Below are positions 1 through 21,328 of a stretch of DNA of 64,000 nt, piece by piece. How positions within the stretch are numbered: the stretch's first letter is position 1; every line of letters begins with the position of its first letter. The notes below the pieces were generated by a model. The model had not been told where the DNA came from. It worked only from the letters and a program-made list of their open reading frames with translations, and searched no databases. Position numbers and translations under genes: made by a program. The stretch comes from Glandiceps talaboti (Eukaryota; Hemichordata; Enteropneusta; Spengelidae), in assembly GCF_964340395.1 (NCBI RefSeq), contig NC_135558.1, positions 3,693,501 through 3,757,500 on the forward strand, read 5' to 3'.

Positions 1-58
1 TGTATGTACGTGCTTGCGTACGTACGTACGTACGTACGTACGTACATATGTATGTAGG
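1..58. repeat. (TACG)n/(TATG)n microsatellite
   Basis: The window opens in a tetranucleotide tract of TACG and TATG units. A run of about 17 G follows at 99-115. No gene is visible before 2098. Confidence 0.9.
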
Positions 59-214
59 TATCAAATTTTTCATAAATTCTTGACTTCCAATTTCGCCATG
101 GGGGGGGGGGGGGGGCAATGCGAATCACCTTCCGGCTAACAGTATCAGTATGTGGAAGCAAAGTACGAGAGAACAGGGGTTCGTAATATCACCATCACTG
201 TCACCATGTCTTTT

Positions 215-675
215 TCAATTTATCGAAACTATCTCGAGATAACGAAATAGTTTCTCGAGATCTCAAGATAGTTTCTCGAGATCTCGAGAAAGTTTTCTCG
301 AGATAACGAGATAGTTTCTCGAGATCGCGAGATGTTTGTCGAGATCTCGAGAAAGTTTCTCGAGATCTCGATATAGTTTCTCGAGATAACGAGATAGTTT
401 TTCGAGATCTCGAGAAAACTATCTCATTATCTCGAGATAATTATTTCTCGAGATCTCAAGATAGTTTCTCGAGATCTCGAGAAAGTTTTCTCGAGATAAC
501 GAGATAGTTTCTCGAGATCTCGAGATGTTTCTCGAGATAACGAGATAGTTTCTCGAGATCTCGAGATGTTTCTCGAGATCTCGAGAAACTATCTCGAGAT
601 CTCGATATAGTTTCTCGAGATAACGAGATAGTTTTTCGAGATCTCGAGAAACTATCTCGTTATCTCGAGATAATT
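215..675. repeat. Palindromic CTCGAGATCTCGAG satellite
   Basis: About 25 tandem, partly inverted copies of a short unit built on CTCGAG, AGATCT and ATAACGAGAT with TTTCTCGAG spacers. Most units are self-complementary, so the block can form many hairpins. It ends at an A/T-rich tract near 670. No coding potential. Confidence 0.9.
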
Positions 676-1755
676 ATTTTTTTTTGCTTCTGGAAATGTC
701 CCTAATGGGCCTTCATATGGAATAAAAGTACATAAACTGTTAAAATTAGTTTGTAAGTACGAAAAATATAAAATACTGCAGCTAAAATAAAAAAAATACT
801 TTTGGCCTGAACGGCTTCCCATAATTATGTTCAATCTTCGCATTGGAACGATTTCATGATAATCTGCCAGCTGTTGAGAATCGAGTTTGTTGATGCAATG
901 GAAATCAGTTCAATAGAAACACAGACAAGGAAGAAACAAGATGTCGTCTGGTTCTGCAACATCTAGTCTAGTTCCTGACGACTATATTCTGATTTTACAC
1001 TACGTTATCTTCACACATTACGTCAGTCTCGTTACTCAAGGCGTTAATTGAATTGTGATTCGCAACATTTTACTAACACTGAATCTTTATCATCACAAAC
1101 AACACAAATCTCATTAATATTTAATACTATAATATACCGTGTGACACGACAATGATTGAATCCATTGACATCATGATGCCTAAAATACGTATATGTTGTT
1201 ACACTCTACACAATCTGGCCATGATCTGCTAAGATAACGGTAGTTCAATTCACACCAAGAAAATCTAGCGATGTTCGATTTTTATTGCGCCAAGCGACGT
1301 TTTCTCTACTCTCATGGTTTCCATTAAATTTTATAAATATTTCATATCTATGGACGAACTGTCCAGAAGTCTCTAAGATACAACATTCATGCCACACTAT
1401 CAGCTACCACTAATACATGGCTAATTCTCATTTCTTTTATTTTAATATAGTTGTTGATTCTCACTTCTTTTATTTTAATAAAGTTGAGTTTTACACATTT
1501 CAAGTTTTGATAGACATTTTAGTCATTTGAGTGACAAACGCTTTTATTATGACAACAGACTATACTATTTCCTGTATTATGACAACAATACGTGATATTT
1601 TCGACTGTTGAGTGAAAAACATGTTTATGAAGACAAACTATTCAAAGTGTGTAAGTTTATTTGGAGACAGGCGTACTAAAGTATCGTCAACGTTTGCCAT
1701 GCGCTCAGAATATATTTAACCAGTAAAACTGAGATATGTAAACGTATTAGAATAT
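676..1755. other. Non-coding stretch, nothing recognised
   Basis: AT-rich sequence without a credible ORF or strong exon signature. It could hold the first exon and promoter of the downstream sulfotransferase gene, whose initiator codon is not in its first recognised exon, but no specific site can be defended. Confidence 0.5.
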
Positions 1756-2052
1756 CTAGATACAGGTGATAATCCATATACAGGCGATACTCTATATACA
1801 GGCGACACTCTGCTATACAGGTGATAATCTATATACAGGTGATAATCCATATACAGGCGATAATCTATATACTGGCGATAATCTATATACAGGTGATAAT
1901 CTATATACAGGTGATAATCTATATACAGGTGATAATATATATATTGGCGATAATCCATCTACATGTGATAATCTATATACAGGTAATAATCTATGTATAG
2001 GTGATAATCTATGTATAGGTGATAATCTATATATAGGTGATAATCCATGGGC
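1756..2052. repeat. 18-bp minisatellite (GATAATCTATATACAGGT)
   Basis: About 16-17 tandem copies of an 18-bp unit with point variants, running to about 45 bp before the acceptor of the first recognised sulfotransferase exon. Because the period is a multiple of three, it stays open in one frame on each strand and gives repetitive spurious ORFs. Confidence 0.93.
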
Positions 2053-2097
2053 AGGTGAAATATATAATGGTGTCTGTTTATTTGGGTTTTGTTTCAG

Positions 2098-5000
2098 TCA
2101 CGACATGTGTTTATTTCACTACTGGTTCTATCCATAATATGCATGTCATACATTGGTTGGCGAAATATTGACCACGGACCAATCATGTTGCCAACACTGC
2201 ACACGTGAGTAAAGAAATGGCAATCTTTCCATCCTTATTCTTGTAGACTTAACACATCATGGTAAATTTCCTGTAATTCCATTTTCTGCTGCATAATATA
2301 TGTAATCGACTTAGCCACTAATTCCCCGTTAATGTTCTTGTTGCAACATCACGCCTGTCGTTCTTACATGAATGACGTCATAGAATGAAAATGACGTCAT
2401 AACTGCTGTTAGCTGAGCTCATAAGTTTCTTCGCCTTCGAGGCAGAGGAGGTTTGCAAATGATTATAGTCACCAATCAGCAATGAAGTACGGTGCAGTAT
2501 TGCTGGATTACACAATACCCAGCTAGGTGGCTTTTTAGCCACATTAGGTATATGAATAACTTTATGATATCGCTATATGGCTATTCATCATACATAGCAT
2601 TTAAGAATATAAATGAAATTTGATTCATAAAATGTGTTTTATTGGATATTGCAACACATGGCCTTCCATATTGTAACCTCCTCAAAATAAGCTTATTTAA
2701 TAGTTGTAACGAGACATATCGTAGTGAATAAAAATTATCAACAATTTCAAGGAACGGGTTAGCGCCCTCTGTGTCAATGCATAACAATGATCATTATTTC
2801 TTCCTCTTTTCTTCCTTTCATTCTCTGAACAGACGTAATCTTTCTGACGTTAGTCCATGGAGCGAGGAACTCATTTCTGTTCAGACAGAAGGGCAGCCAG
2901 ATACAATTGAAAAGATCCCATCAACGAATTGGTGGCAGAATGTCGTCACGGTTCGGGCACAAAATGAACCTGAAAAGACAACGTCACAGGGAGTACTGAC
3001 ACTGCCATCAAACACATCAAGTATACATGTACCATCTCATTGTAACTCAAGACTTAACGACATTGTGTACATCTTTAATAGGAAAACGGGAAGTACTACA
3101 CTAGTCACTCTTATTGACCGATTTGGTCGAAATAACGATTATCCGCTGACGAGGCAAAGGGTATTACACAAGACACAAGAATACTATGGACAGTTTAGTA
3201 TATACCATATAGATGGCAAGAATGGCAAAGACGCAGTGTTACCTACACCTGGTACAAGTAGAAACAATAGACGCTATCTCCTTCAAGCGGATCGTACAAA
3301 CTCAGTTTCGATTGAAAAGGGGCATTTGGTCATAAAACCTAGCGCTATAGAAACTGTGTATGTGACAATCGTCCGAGAACCAGCCGCTCATTTTGAGTCT
3401 GTCTTCAAATTCTTTCACCTAGAAAAATATATGATGAACTCGCCTTCAAAGACAATATCCGATTATTTCACTAACCCCGAGTACGTCCGATCGAGGATGC
3501 AATATGGTACGCGTTCATGGAGAGTGGGGAAAAACTCACAAGCATGGCATCTTGGATTAGATCATCGTTACCATGATAACGACGCTATTACGGAAGAGTA
3601 CTTTACACAGCTTGAGAAAGAGATTGATCTTGTTTTGGTGACAGAATATTATGACCAGTCATTGATTTTACTCAAGAAAATGATGTGTTGGAAGATGGAA
3701 GATATCCTTTACATAGCGAGGAGAGTACGGAACGATGACTTCAGAGTACCAATGTCAACATCACTTCGAGATAAAATATATAAATGGAACAGTCTGGATG
3801 TCAAAGTGTACGACCGTTTTAACAAAACGCTATGGAGAAAAATTAAAGAGTATGGCGAAGATTTCGAGAAAGATTTACAAGAATTTCGAAGACTACGGGA
3901 CGCGGTTTCACGAGACTGTGGAGACGAAAATTCATCAAGACTTGTTACATCCACAGTGGAACTTCTTGAGAAATCAGGCTCTGTTATCACTGATCCTGTC
4001 AAATTTTGTATAAATTTAGAAGCTTGGTTTTCACAAAATGTCCCACACATAGCCAAATCAAGTTACGGCCCTGGATCATGTGCTATTGTACCTGTATCAC
4101 AAGGTAAGTAATCATCATGGTAGATAGTTTTACATGGTCATGTGGTATTGTCATAGATACATGGTGTTGTCATAGATACATGGTCACATGGTGTTGTCAT
4201 AGATACATGGTCACATGGTGTTGTCAAACCTCTTAAGAGTTTGCAGCATTCATGTACTGGTATCACAGAGTGATTTACACGACGAAGAATAACTTCGGTC
4301 TCTCCATCAGCAACGCAGTGGTGTTTGCTTTACACATCGACTGATATATAACAATATAAAACATGCCACTTATTTCAATCGAATTAGAAATTACATTATA
4401 CTTGGTGAAAAATAGTTGCAATCAATCTATAATAATTGTGCCTTTTTCAAGTATACGTGTACAATGTCACCTGACTCGCATACAAACATCCGGTGTCCCG
4501 CGCTATAAAAACCTAGCCAGTAACTATAAAAGACGCACCATAGAAAAGTTTGTGTCTGAGCTGAAACTTACGTAAACTAAGAAGAAGTTATGAGCAATGA
4601 AAAACTTTCCCCCCAGATGAACTCAATGGCATGTAAATAAGTAACTTCGTCATGGTAGCCAGATCTTGGGTTGAAAACTCGACTCATCTTGTCAACAAAC
4701 CAAAAGCACCTCGTCGAGACATGCGCATAAGATGACATTGAACTTGAATCATTTGATTTGTCAGTGTAATGACGTCAGTGTAATGATGTCATGTTTTGCC
4801 AACAGGTATGGTGCAACCCCTAACTTACAGGGAAACAACTCCAAAAATAGGCGAACGTTCACAATGTTTACGTATAAACTATCTGAAGAAGAATTCATCC
4901 GATGTATTACTAGTAGGTTTGGAAGTTTACTTCTCTGTGAATAGTACTCATAAAACCCTACCTTCGGAAGAGATGAAGACAATAAGAAAGGGATACTTTA

Positions 5001-5934
5001 CTGCCAACTACCAACTAACCGATGTGTCTAATGTACAGGTAAGTCTTTGTATTTACACACTGTGAATGTCGGTTATTGTACAGTGAAGACTTTCACATCT
5101 GTACGATTTAAGTACAGGACACTCTGTTTATGTCTGCAGTGTTGACAAGGGAATAAACAAAACAAAACACAAAATTTGTAACAAAATACAAAGCAGACAC
5201 TGTGTAAGATGTTTGTGTGTTATCTTTACTGTGTCTGAGCATGAAACCTTGTGATCAGTCTCACTGATCTTGATGCATCGTTTAATAGCATTTACAAACT
5301 GAGACGAAATCTTCTATAATAGTAGCCCCCTGTTTGCAGACTGAGTAATACTCGATTCTGCCTAAGACGGGCATGCAAAGAGGTATAAAAATACGAGAAG
5401 CTCACACTCACATCATATCAAAGGAGGTTGTAAGGACAAGATTCCCGACATACTCCGTCTGCAAACAGAACTATGAGATACATTGTTTTCCTTCCCAGAT
5501 GTTCTGTTGTTGATTACTAACACCATCACTTTCGTAGGTAGATGGATTTGTGATGAGAAAACTGTCACCATCGAGACTAGAGACGAGATCCACCCCAGAT
5601 GTAGGTCATTGACCTCAAAACCCTTTGCAGAGAAAAACGAATACTATAAATTATACTGTTTTCATCATCTAAAATTTACATTTCAGTTTTCGTGAACTTT
5701 ACACTTTTAAGACAGCTTTTGTCAGAAAGCAGAACACTGTAATCATTCGTCCACCAGTATAACTCGTACATATTTTTATCATCTGCGTTTATATTGTGAC
5801 TTGTTGTATAGTTTTGTGTTGACTTTTTAAAGCTATAATACCTCCGTTCTAATCAACAGGTGATGTGTGAGGCCAAACGTGTCAGTTCAGATTACGTCAT
5901 TGACTCTGTACAGTTGTCTGGAGGCAATTGTTAA
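2098..5934 (+). CDS. GAL3ST-family (galactose-3-O) sulfotransferase, 5' end incomplete
   Basis: Golgi type II enzyme predicted to move sulfate from PAPS to galactose on glycolipids or glycoproteins. Four exons join in frame: 2098-2204, 2833-4103, 4806-5038 and 5860-5934 (stop TAA). They give 561 residues plus any unseen first exon. Exon 2098-2204 encodes a hydrophobic signal anchor (HVFISLLVLSIICMSYIGW). The large exon carries the 5'-phosphosulfate loop IFNRKTGSTT (around 3071-3100) and the 3'-phosphate region TIVREPAAHFESVF (around 3365-3406). An MCWKMED motif lies near 3680, where the family has a conserved Cys-Trp. All donors (GTGAGT, GTAAGT, GTAAGT) and acceptors are canonical and phases match. 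The initiator ATG is not seen and must lie upstream. The last two exons add ~103 residues beyond the usual family end; I do not recognise them. The paralogue (GAL3ST1-4) cannot be assigned. Confidence 0.9.
4110..4225. repeat. Short intronic tandem repeat (CATAGATACATGGT)
   Basis: Three to four imperfect copies of a 17-27 bp unit (TGTCATAGATACATGGT with or without CACATGGTG) directly after the sulfotransferase donor at 4104. It lies in the intron and has no coding role. Confidence 0.75.
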
Positions 5935-6137
5935 TGGTTGTGTGATCAACGGTTTTTAACTCGGTCTGCAATAGTAATAACAATCATCCTGATGGCAATG
6001 TCACCAGGGACATCCAGATATTATATCGGGAATACTTGTTAATGGTTGTGTGATCAACGGCTTTTAACTCAGTCTTCAATAGTAATAACAATCATCCTGA
6101 TGGCAATGTTATCAGGAACATCCAGATATTATATCAC
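5929..6137. repeat. Tandem duplication (~108 bp, two copies)
   Basis: Sequence just after the sulfotransferase stop (TGTTAATGGTTGTGTGATCA...ATCCAGATATTATATC) occurs twice in tandem with a few substitutions. The second copy is interrupted at its right end by the inverted-repeat element at 6136-6475. Confidence 0.85.
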
Positions 6138-6483
6138 AGGGAGCTCAGGCTCAGTTAGTTTTATTTACAAATACAAAAAACAAAAAAAACCCAAGTAAAC
6201 ACAAACAAAAACAAGTTAACAAACAAACAAAATAAACTGACAAATGAGTAGATACATACATGAGTAAACGACAACAAACCAATGAACAAACAAACACTAC
6301 CCCCCCCCCCCCCCGCAATGGTCACATCTGGATATCAAGATAGCTTCAGATGACTCATTTGTCCGTTTATTTTGTTTGTTTGTTAACTTGTTTTTGTTTG
6401 CGTTTTTACTTGTTTATTTATTTGTTTGTTTATTTGTATTTGTAAATAAAACTAACTGAGCCTGAGCTCCCTGTGATTATATC
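6128..6483. mobile_element. hAT-like MITE with 8-bp target duplication
   Basis: Inverted-repeat element at 6136-6475 (~340 bp). The ends read ACAGGGAGCTCAGGCTCAG and its complement, and the imperfect arms exceed 100 bp and are rich in CAAACAAA/TTTGTTTG. It is flanked by the direct repeat ATTATATC at 6128-6135 and 6476-6483. The uninterrupted paralogous sequence at ~6020-6030 shows the site before insertion. CAGGG ends and an 8-bp duplication are typical of the hAT superfamily. There is no transposase, and a poly-C run lies at ~6300-6314. Confidence 0.82.
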
Positions 6484-8505
6484 GGGAGTACTGAAATGAT
6501 TACTTATATGATAAATGGTCATATAGTGTATGTTTTAAGACAGCATATTAGTACATTGGTAAATTTGGAGGGCTGATGTAGTAATCTCATTTTGGACATG
6601 TATAGGATTGTTTTGAACACATTGCACATGTTGACTATAAAAGTATTATAAACCATATATTTTATTTGGTCTAAATAAATACACTGTATTCAATACAAAA
6701 TCATGTTTTAGTGTATTTCATTCCAATTTAACCTATCTTGTTCTGTCATTTTCTAGCTTGATAGGTGACAGCCACTTTTCACTCTGAATAAACTTACTTT
6801 AACAGACCTGAACTCTTCCCATCATTCATACATTACGACTGCAATCATTCAATACGGTATACTGTGGAAAAGTTTACAACTCATACCCTCTTCTCTGGTT
6901 TTAATGAAAAAATCAAACAGTATGCTTGGTAATAGTTCATATGTTTGTTGGTTTGAATCTTCAACTAGTTTTGTACCTTGGCCGAGTTTTTAAAATTAAG
7001 TTTCATAACTCTTATATGATTGATGCTGAGTATTAAAGACTGTTACCAAATGGTGGGTCTGTGTTCAAAGCATAAACAATATTTGGTTGTTTGTGTAAAA
7101 TATATCTTTATTAGCCAAACTAGCTGTAATTACTGGAGACATAAGTATTCGTGGATCTAAGTCGCCTTCAGTAAATGGCAAAACACAATCTCCAGGTAAG
7201 TGGAAACATAAAATAATAATAAATTTTTAATAATAATAGTTTTATTTCGAGAGCAAGCTCATAAACAAAATAAATTGCACGAACAACATAAAAAACAGAC
7301 ACAAAAAGACTAATTTACAATACACATTTAAAAACATTCAATAAAGAATCTTCTCCAAAATTTACTATAAAAGATTGTATGGTTTGGCCTCCAGGGGGCA
7401 CTATTCAGAAGTAGATTTTTGACTGACAGCGAACATTGCACTACATTGATCCATTCCAAGTCAGTCATGAAAAGTTTTAATGGCACTCTTGGTAAGTTGA
7501 ACAAGTTGAACACTTTTTATTTTCAATGATGAAACATTTACAGTTTTTGGAAGATAATCCAGACATACTGCTTTTTGTGTTGCCATGCCATTGCCACCAT
7601 TGAGGCAAATTTCAATCCCAATTTCTCTTATCTGGGGCCCTTTGGATGACTATAAAAATATTGCAAAGTTGGTAACTGCAAAATGACGTATTGCATGTAG
7701 TGTTTGTGCTAAGGTTGGGGAACCTCAGTAACAGAAAAGGGGGAATATGGTAAAACAGGCATAGCTTCCAATACATTGTACGATAATTTTGATGGGGAAC
7801 ACTGGAAAAAGAACAGGGAAACTTGCGTAGATTTTACCTCCTTTCACTGTACATGTATTTGTAATGATAGTACCAAGTTTGCAGTTTCATTATCAACTGC
7901 CTTTGATATGTTTGTACTTGAACTGAGGTCATAGCTGTATGCTTTTTAAATAACACAATGATACAGAGTGTGTAAGGTATGCAGTGATGAACTGCACTCA
8001 CACATCAGTCAACCCCTCTCAAAGTCTATGATACAAAGGTACGCCATGACAGGCCACCCTCACACATTGGTCAAACTCTCTCAAAGTCTATACAAACTAC
8101 AACATCTTTTCATACATATCAGCAATACAAATCAAAAGACAACCTACCGGTAATCTGAGTTGTGCTTCTCTTCAGTAAGGATTTTATTACATCTTTCCTT
8201 GAATCATGTCATGATAAAAAATCCACAAATGTTTCATGACATGAAAAAATCAAAATTAAAATGTCAAGTTTGGTATATTAGAGTATAATAATATACATTT
8301 CCAATCTTGGGAGAACTTATCCAAGATTACTTTAATCAAAGTACAAATTCTGTTTTAGTTGACCAGTCAATCATACCTCTCTATCAAACTCACAGCTAAA
8401 AAGGCAACATAATAGTCCCTATAGTTACAACAACTCAAACCTCAAGGTTTACACTGTCAAAAAATCTAATTTTACTCTCAACGTAATTTGGCATAATTCA
8501 ATAGT
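6484..8505. other. Intergenic, no gene recognised
   Basis: AT-rich sequence between the sulfotransferase and TMEM203. Around 7985-8090 is a short tandem repeat containing GTACGCCATGACAGG and CCCTCACACATTGGT. A related segment lies at 10970-11060, so it is a dispersed repeat. Part of this stretch is presumably the TMEM203 3' UTR. Confidence 0.5.
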
Positions 8506-8910
8506 TCAACCCACTTGACAAGCTCTGATCATGAGTACTTGAAGTAAAATGAAAATTGGTGACATAATGAGTGAATATGATAAATTGTTTTCTCCTGCCA
8601 GTCTTTGACACAACAAAAACTGAAAAATGAAGATTAACACCAGTACAAGTGTGCTCCAAATAGCTCGTAGTCCAGCTGTCCTCAATTCACGGTCGATCCA
8701 CAAACGAATAAATACAATTGCACAGAAGTAAGCGTTGAGTCCATCACATGTAAAAAGAGGAATGAATACGTCCCACCATGTGATACTCACCACCGATTCA
8801 ATCTTCAATGCCAGCATAACAGAGAAGACTAATAACGTGATCAAGTTTATCCAGATTTCAAAGGCTGTCATTCCAAGCCACTGAACCACTTCCTTTAATG
8901 TAAATATCAT
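8506..8910 (-). CDS. TMEM203: TMEM203, four-pass ER membrane protein
   Basis: Intronless 134-codon ORF, nearly the 136 residues I recall for vertebrate TMEM203. The N-terminus (LKEVVQWLGMTAFEIW) and C-terminus (LIMSPIFILLQVLMIRAC) closely match the family. Four hydrophobic segments fall at about residues 15-37, 48-68, 80-102 and 110-130. The protein is known as an ER membrane factor affecting calcium stores and interacting with STING; that role is inferred here by homology. A pyrimidine-rich acceptor (CTCTTTTTTTTTAG) ends at 9037 on this strand, so the coding exon probably starts in 5' UTR at 9036 and is spliced to an upstream exon. It is divergent from NDOR1. Confidence 0.95.
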   Translation of the reverse strand: MIFTLKEVVQWLGMTAFEIWINLITLLVFSVMLALKIESVVSITWWDVFIPLFTCDGLNAYFCAIVFIRLWIDRELRTAGLRAIWSTLVLVLIFIFQFLLCQRLAGENNLSYSLIMSPIFILLQVLMIRACQVG

Positions 8911-9170
8911 CTTGCATGGAATTCACTGCACTTTCATTAATCCAACATCAAGGTTGTATTCCTGATATTCACCGTAACCATTTACTGGAGCACCACTACT
9001 AAACAACACACTGGTAATCACATCTTTGAAATAATGCTAAAAAAAAAGAGTTCGAAGACAATAATCATAGTGCTTATCAAATGTTATGTTTGATTGATTG
9101 ATTGATCGATTGACTGAAAAATAAAAAAATAAATATTGAAATCAAAATAACAAAATAGACAACTACCCAT

Positions 9171-9171
9171 T

Positions 9172-9209
<38 letters not shown>

Positions 9210-9210
9210 T
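9171..9210. repeat. (CA)n microsatellite
   Basis: About 19 CA dinucleotides in the presumed 5' intron of TMEM203. Confidence 0.95.
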
Positions 9211-9713
9211 TAAAGGGAAATTGGGAAAGTGTGTGACATAGAGTAAGTAAACTAGTGATTTTTGGACATAAAATGATTCATGGGTTGTAGAAATCAACTA
9301 AAACATAGTCCTGTAGACGTGGTAAGTCTAGACTAGATTCTGACATTGTCCCTCTCCTTCGAGACATTGTCAGAGTCGAGTCCCATACACTGTCTGCAAG
9401 CAGGAATGAAAAACCAAAAGAATGCATTACCATCAATTCATTTGACATCAAATGACACCAGCTTTATAGCTATCAAATATACAACACTCTACAGATGGCA
9501 GATAAATGCTATCCTGATCGTCATACTTACACTCTCCGGTAAATATCAACAAACGCTAAAATGGATACAGCATAAGGAAAACTGACAGTAGTGGAGTACG
9601 TACGTCACAGATCAATCGACGTATATATTCTGACTCAAATACAAATGATATATGCTCTATCTGTTCTCTTATAAATCTAGTCAGATTAATACAAAGTTAT
9701 AACGAAATTTACC

Positions 9714-9956
9714 TGAAATCAATGTAATATCTCCATTATTTTGATTTGCAAATCGGAGCTGGTGGACTGTGCAGTTTTCATCTCTGTTAACCCGGAAGTA
9801 GTACCTATCATAGGTGGCGCCCTCCAACTGAAATAGGTGAGTTGCAAAAGCGATGTTGACATCGATAAAACACATGGTGCCTGAGCTGAGGACACGGTCG
9901 CTAACATCTACGCTTGAGGTAAGGCCATATGTCTCGCACTTTTGTTGATTTATCAC
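9714..9956 (-). other. Possible upstream exon of TMEM203 (or orphan exon)
   Basis: A 91-codon frame opens at 9956 and is interrupted by a good donor (TTTCAG|GTAAAT) at 9713. Splicing to the acceptor at 9037 would add only a dozen codons before a stop, making this a 5'-UTR exon with an upstream ORF. The peptide (for example GTMCFIDVNIAFATHLFQLE) is not one I recognise. The exon's upstream boundary is unknown. It could instead be the end of an unrelated gene. Confidence 0.3.
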
Positions 9957-10090
9957 GTTTGTGCTTGTATGTAATTAAACAGTATATTGAACTTGTAGGG
10001 ACATCTGTTGTAACAGGGGCATAGCACCATTAAATAACGTGAGCTAATAAGTATTAAATATTGAATTCCAATTTTCAGGATGATCATACC

Positions 10091-10373
10091 ACAGGCATTT
10101 GTTTCTCGAGATATGTATCAGAATGTTTCTATCAGAATATGATAAAATGTCGATAATATCGATAATATAGACGCGTTTAGCCAACTATATATGAAAGGGT
10201 AAAATTACACTTGCTTCTGTGATCGCGCCACATGTCCACACAAACAAGTGTAATTTTACCCCTTTCATATATTATAGTTGGCAAAACACATCTATATTAT
10301 CGATATTATCGACATTTTATTGTATTCTGATAGAAACATTCTGATACATATCTTGGGAAACAAATGCCTGTGA
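10091..10373. repeat. Long palindromic fold-back element
   Basis: Near-perfect inverted repeat with arms of about 120 bp. The ends read CACAGGCATTTGTTTC and its complement, and the centre (TGATCGCGCCACATGTCC) lies near 10230. The arms include GATAATATCGATAATAT and GTGTAATTTTACCC. There is no ORF and no clear target duplication. It is probably a non-autonomous DNA transposon. Confidence 0.85.
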
Positions 10374-10559
10374 ATCAAAAATAATACAAAACCAGATTTA
10401 AACTGAATGCCTCCCGTAAGTGCAAAATCATATATTTTTGGGCCTACACACACTGTTGGAATACACAATTCTAAACAATAGCTATTGTACATGATGTACC
10501 ACTTAATTGGAAGATTAATTATATGAAACTAAAGGAAATTTGAAGCTTGCACAGTTAAC

Positions 10560-10870
10560 ATATTGCCTAATTTAAAACATTGGTTATGCAAATTAACCAT
10601 ACAGATTATGTTACATCAAGGTTTAAATGACATATGCACTTCTTTACCATCGACCATTAATATACACGATATATATGCAAAATTATCTGAAATTTTAAGT
10701 TTGCATTCTTATGAAATAGCCTAACCGAAAACCGTTAATTATGCAAATTAGTTATACAATTAAAAACTATATCAACAGGCTTTAGAGGATGTGCACTTTG
10801 TCATGGTTGATGTATGTACCAAATTATATGAAATTAATAAGAATGTTATTTATATGTATTCACAAATATT
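10560..10870. repeat. Degenerate duplicated module with ATGCAAAT octamers
   Basis: Two diverged copies of a ~155-bp segment, each containing TATGCAAATTA followed by ATATCAA/ACATCAA and TGCACTT. The octamer is more likely a property of the repeat than an enhancer. No coding sequence. Confidence 0.55.
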
Positions 10871-11216
10871 CAAAAAATATACTGTCACCAGTGTTTGGCA
10901 AATACTTTTTCTGATGCAATCACCAGTGACGGTGTAATTTTACATTATTGTACAGATTATTGTCTGTAAGGTACGCCATGACGGGGCGCCCTCACACATT
11001 GGAGACTGGTGAGGGTGAAACGTCACGACATACATGTATCTTACAGTTTGTACAGATTAATGCAAAGAATAAAAATGATTTTTAAAATATATTTTAATCA
11101 GACTACAAATATGAGTTACTCATATATTTCTGTTTGTATTGAATTCTGACATAAAGTTGTTGCTTTTCCTTTCAGTTGAATTCATCTTAAGACAAGTAAA
11201 AGTGACATTTATAGAA

Positions 11217-21328
<10,112 letters not shown>

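Noticed and set aside
215-675. A CRISPR array
   Set aside because: Eukaryotic context, palindromic contiguous units and no unique spacers.
1716-2137. Tyr/Asp/Asn-rich repeat proteins on both strands
   Set aside because: The 18-bp minisatellite keeps both strands open; the true exon begins at 2098 in a different frame.
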